Assembly (NCBI RefSeq): GCF_002795305.1
Contig: NZ_PGGC01000116.1
Location: 1-48,855 of the forward strand
From: Aeromonas cavernicola
Lineage (GTDB): Bacteria; Pseudomonadota; Gammaproteobacteria; Enterobacterales; Aeromonadaceae
Direction: 5' to 3'
Length of the DNA stretch: 48,855 bases
Positions 47,169-48,855 of this stretch are shown here, piece by piece. The position numbers and the translations under genes are program-made. The notes beneath the pieces are model-generated. The model had not been told where the DNA came from. It ran no database searches and was given only the letters and a program-made list of their open reading frames with translations. How positions within the stretch are numbered: position 1 is the stretch's first letter; every line of letters starts with the position of its first letter.

Positions 47169-48178
47169 GGTATCTGGTCACCGGCGTTGCCGGTTTTATC
47201 GGTTTTCACGTAGCCAGCGCGCTGTGCGCCGCAGGTCAGCAAGTGGTAGGGCTCGACAACCTCAACGACTACTACGAGGTGAGCCTAAAGCAGGCGCGGC
47301 TGACCCAACTGGCCCGTTTTCCCCATTTTCACTTCAAACAGGGGGATCTGGCGGATCGCGCCACCATGGCCGCCCTGTTTGCCAGCCATCCTTTCGAGCG
47401 GGTGATCCATCTGGGGGCGCAGGCGGGGGTGCGTTATTCCATCGACAACCCGTTCGCCTATGCCGACAGCAATCTCAGCGGCATGTTGACGGTACTGGAG
47501 GGGTGTCGCCAGCACGGCATCGAGCACCTGATCTACGCCTCCTCCAGCTCGGTCTATGGCCTGAATGATGCGATGCCGTACCATACCGAACAGCGCACCG
47601 ATCACCCTGTCTCGCTCTATGCGGCAACCAAGAAGAGTGGCGAGCTGATGGCCCACGCCTACTCGGCGCTCTATGGTTTGCCCACCACGGGGCTGCGGTT
47701 TTTTACCGTCTACGGCCCGTGGGGTCGACCCGACATGGCCATCATCAAGTTCACCCGCGCCATTTTGGCGGACGAGCCCATCGAGGTGTACAACCACGGC
47801 GATCTGCGCCGTGACTTTACCTATATCGATGACATCGTAGCGGGCATCCTCGCCGTGGCCGACCAGCCCCCCAGTGCCCATCCCCAGTGGCAAGCGCGCA
47901 CTAGCCCACCAGCCGATAGCGCCGCCCCCTACCGCCTGCTCAATATCGGCAACGGCCAACCGGTACGACTGCTCGATTTTATCGAGGCGCTGGAAGAAGC
48001 CCTCGGCAAGCCCGCCATCAAGCGAATGGTGCCGATGCAGGCAGGTGACATGCACGCCACCTGGGCCGACAGCGAGCCGCTGCACACCCTCACCGGCCTG
48101 CGTCCCGCCACCCCCCTCAAGCAGGGCATCGCCGAGTTTGTTCGCTGGTATCTTGCCTACTATCAGCCCGTCCGCTGA
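47165..48178 (+). CDS. UDP-glucuronate 4-epimerase-like NAD-dependent epimerase
   Basis: This 337-residue protein is an extended short-chain dehydrogenase that interconverts UDP-glucuronate and UDP-galacturonate in most relatives (CapI/LspL/WbnF group). The NAD-binding GVAGFIG motif is at residues 7-13 and the catalytic Tyr152 and Lys156 are in YAATKK. Other landmarks are NLNDYYEVSLKQARL, AGVRYSIDNPFAY and FFTVYGPWGRPDMA, which place it with the 4-epimerases. The ATG lies inside the ugd stop codon (ATGA), so the two are coupled and consume each other's product. No glycosyltransferase or polymer export genes follow. Confidence 0.93.
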   Translation: MRYLVTGVAGFIGFHVASALCAAGQQVVGLDNLNDYYEVSLKQARLTQLARFPHFHFKQGDLADRATMAALFASHPFERVIHLGAQAGVRYSIDNPFAYADSNLSGMLTVLEGCRQHGIEHLIYASSSSVYGLNDAMPYHTEQRTDHPVSLYAATKKSGELMAHAYSALYGLPTTGLRFFTVYGPWGRPDMAIIKFTRAILADEPIEVYNHGDLRRDFTYIDDIVAGILAVADQPPSAHPQWQARTSPPADSAAPYRLLNIGNGQPVRLLDFIEALEEALGKPAIKRMVPMQAGDMHATWADSEPLHTLTGLRPATPLKQGIAEFVRWYLAYYQPVR

Positions 48179-48184
48179 TCCCGC

Positions 48185-48855
48185 TTATCGGTCATGACCC
48201 CGCGGGCTAGGCAGCAATACCATCACCACCATGGTCAGCAACACCCCCACTACCCCAACGCCTACCTGTGACCCATTCACTGTCGTCCCCGCCACCATCT
48301 CAGTCATCAGCACCAACACCGGAATAAGGTAGGTGTAGGCTGAGACCTGCTCCGGCTGCAACAACACGCTCCCCTGTTGGAATAAAAAGAAGCTGAGCGC
48401 CGTGGCAAACAGCGCCAAATAGCCCATCCCCAGCCACAGTGACCACGCGACCCCTTGCCAGTCGGTCACCAGCAAGCGGGGCGCGGTCAACAGGGTGAGC
48501 AAGCAAGTGGCGCAGATCAGGGTCCAGCAAGTGAGGTAGACAAATGGCTCACCGCGATAGCAGCGCTTCACCACAATCGGATTAACAGCCATCCCAACGC
48601 AGCCAAGCAGATAGATCAGATTGCTATTGGTTAAGCGCAACGTCGCCAGCTGACTAAGGTCGCCACGAAAAATGATCAGCGCGGCGGCCGCCATGCCGCC
48701 CAGCAGCGCCACCGCCATCAGGGCACTGATCCGGCGGCGAAACACCACCATACTGACCAGCGCACTGATCAGGGGCACCGTGGTGTAGAGCGCGCTAGCA
48801 TCGAGGGCGCTGGTCTCTCGCAGCGCCACAAACATGGCGACGAAGTAGCACAGCG
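48185..48855 (-). CDS. DMT-superfamily transporter (EamA type), N-terminus outside window
   Basis: The frame runs from 48185 to the right edge and stays open past it, so the first part is missing. The visible 223 or so residues carry about seven hydrophobic helices; ALYTTVPLISALVSMVVFRRRI is the end of the first EamA repeat, and the second repeat ends with AYTYLIPVLVLMTEMVAG. The in-frame Met at 48835 is not the likely start, because the codons before it (LCYFVA) continue a helix. The substrate is unknown. It converges on the epimerase gene with a gap of six bases and no terminator between them. Confidence 0.82.
   Translation of the reverse strand, partial: LCYFVAMFVALRETSALDASALYTTVPLISALVSMVVFRRRISALMAVALLGGMAAAALIIFRGDLSQLATLRLTNSNLIYLLGCVGMAVNPIVVKRCYRGEPFVYLTCWTLICATCLLTLLTAPRLLVTDWQGVAWSLWLGMGYLALFATALSFFLFQQGSVLLQPEQVSAYTYLIPVLVLMTEMVAGTTVNGSQVGVGVVGVLLTMVVMVLLPSPRGHDR

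Noticed and set aside
47285-48085. 266-codon minus-strand ORF opposite the epimerase gene
   Set aside because: Shadow of a conserved SDR gene; Gly/Val/Asp-rich with no recognisable domain.

Overview
The window looks like a chromosomal segment of an Aeromonas species. The strongest single indicator is the secreted GDSL lipase at 24384-25412, which reads as the Aeromonas glycerophospholipid-cholesterol acyltransferase. The rest is a dense set of gammaproteobacterial housekeeping genes of fairly high GC. I saw no rRNA, tRNA, CRISPR array, prophage or intact insertion sequence. This is mostly core genome, with accessory-looking touches at a few junctions.

Layout. (1) 1-5000: the 3' part of hrpB, mrcB (PBP1B), a YaeR-type VOC protein and ppa. 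(2) 5000-10500: two divergent, uncharacterised secreted-protein genes, ytfJ, then a five-gene block (small His/Cys secreted protein, His-rich DUF2796 protein, ABC ATPase, MacB/FtsX-type permease, DUF3299 protein) resembling the zinc-responsive Zrg transporter locus of Vibrio cholerae. (3) 10600-15530: a TIGR03899-type protein, then arsR-like regulator - aas - lplT, a lysophospholipid uptake and re-acylation operon preceded by a near-perfect CRP site. (4) 15970-22650: a DMT transporter, alr and dnaB on the minus strand, a Tim44-like membrane protein, a decayed IS110-family transposase, an OapA/YtfB-type protein and a cold-shock gene with a long leader. (5) 23000-30100: ompA, the acyltransferase, a YgiW-type OB-fold protein, the mutY-yggX-mltC operon and cca. 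(6) 30370-36130: a YdjA nitroreductase, fadH, sppA and an L,D-transpeptidase.

(7) 36920-43000: a five-gene peptide/microcin-C-type ABC importer (two permeases, binding protein, two ATPases). The junction of its two permease genes carries a tandem partial duplication that creates an in-frame 36-codon ORF. (8) 43170-45560: a secreted metallo-beta-lactamase-fold protein that has lost its main metal-binding histidines, and a dihaem cytochrome c peroxidase behind a probable FNR site. (9) 45760-48855: ugd and a UDP-glucuronate 4-epimerase-like gene (translationally coupled), then part of a second DMT transporter running off the edge.

Most intergenic ends carry clear rho-independent hairpins. No wholly new system stands out. 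The points most worth a second look are the duplicated permease tail, the zinc-type operon whose first gene abuts an upstream terminator, the ArsR/CRP-associated aas-lplT operon, a PsrA-like operator before fadH, the metal-site-degenerate MBL protein and the IS110 relic. All family assignments rest on reading motifs by eye; no database search was run.
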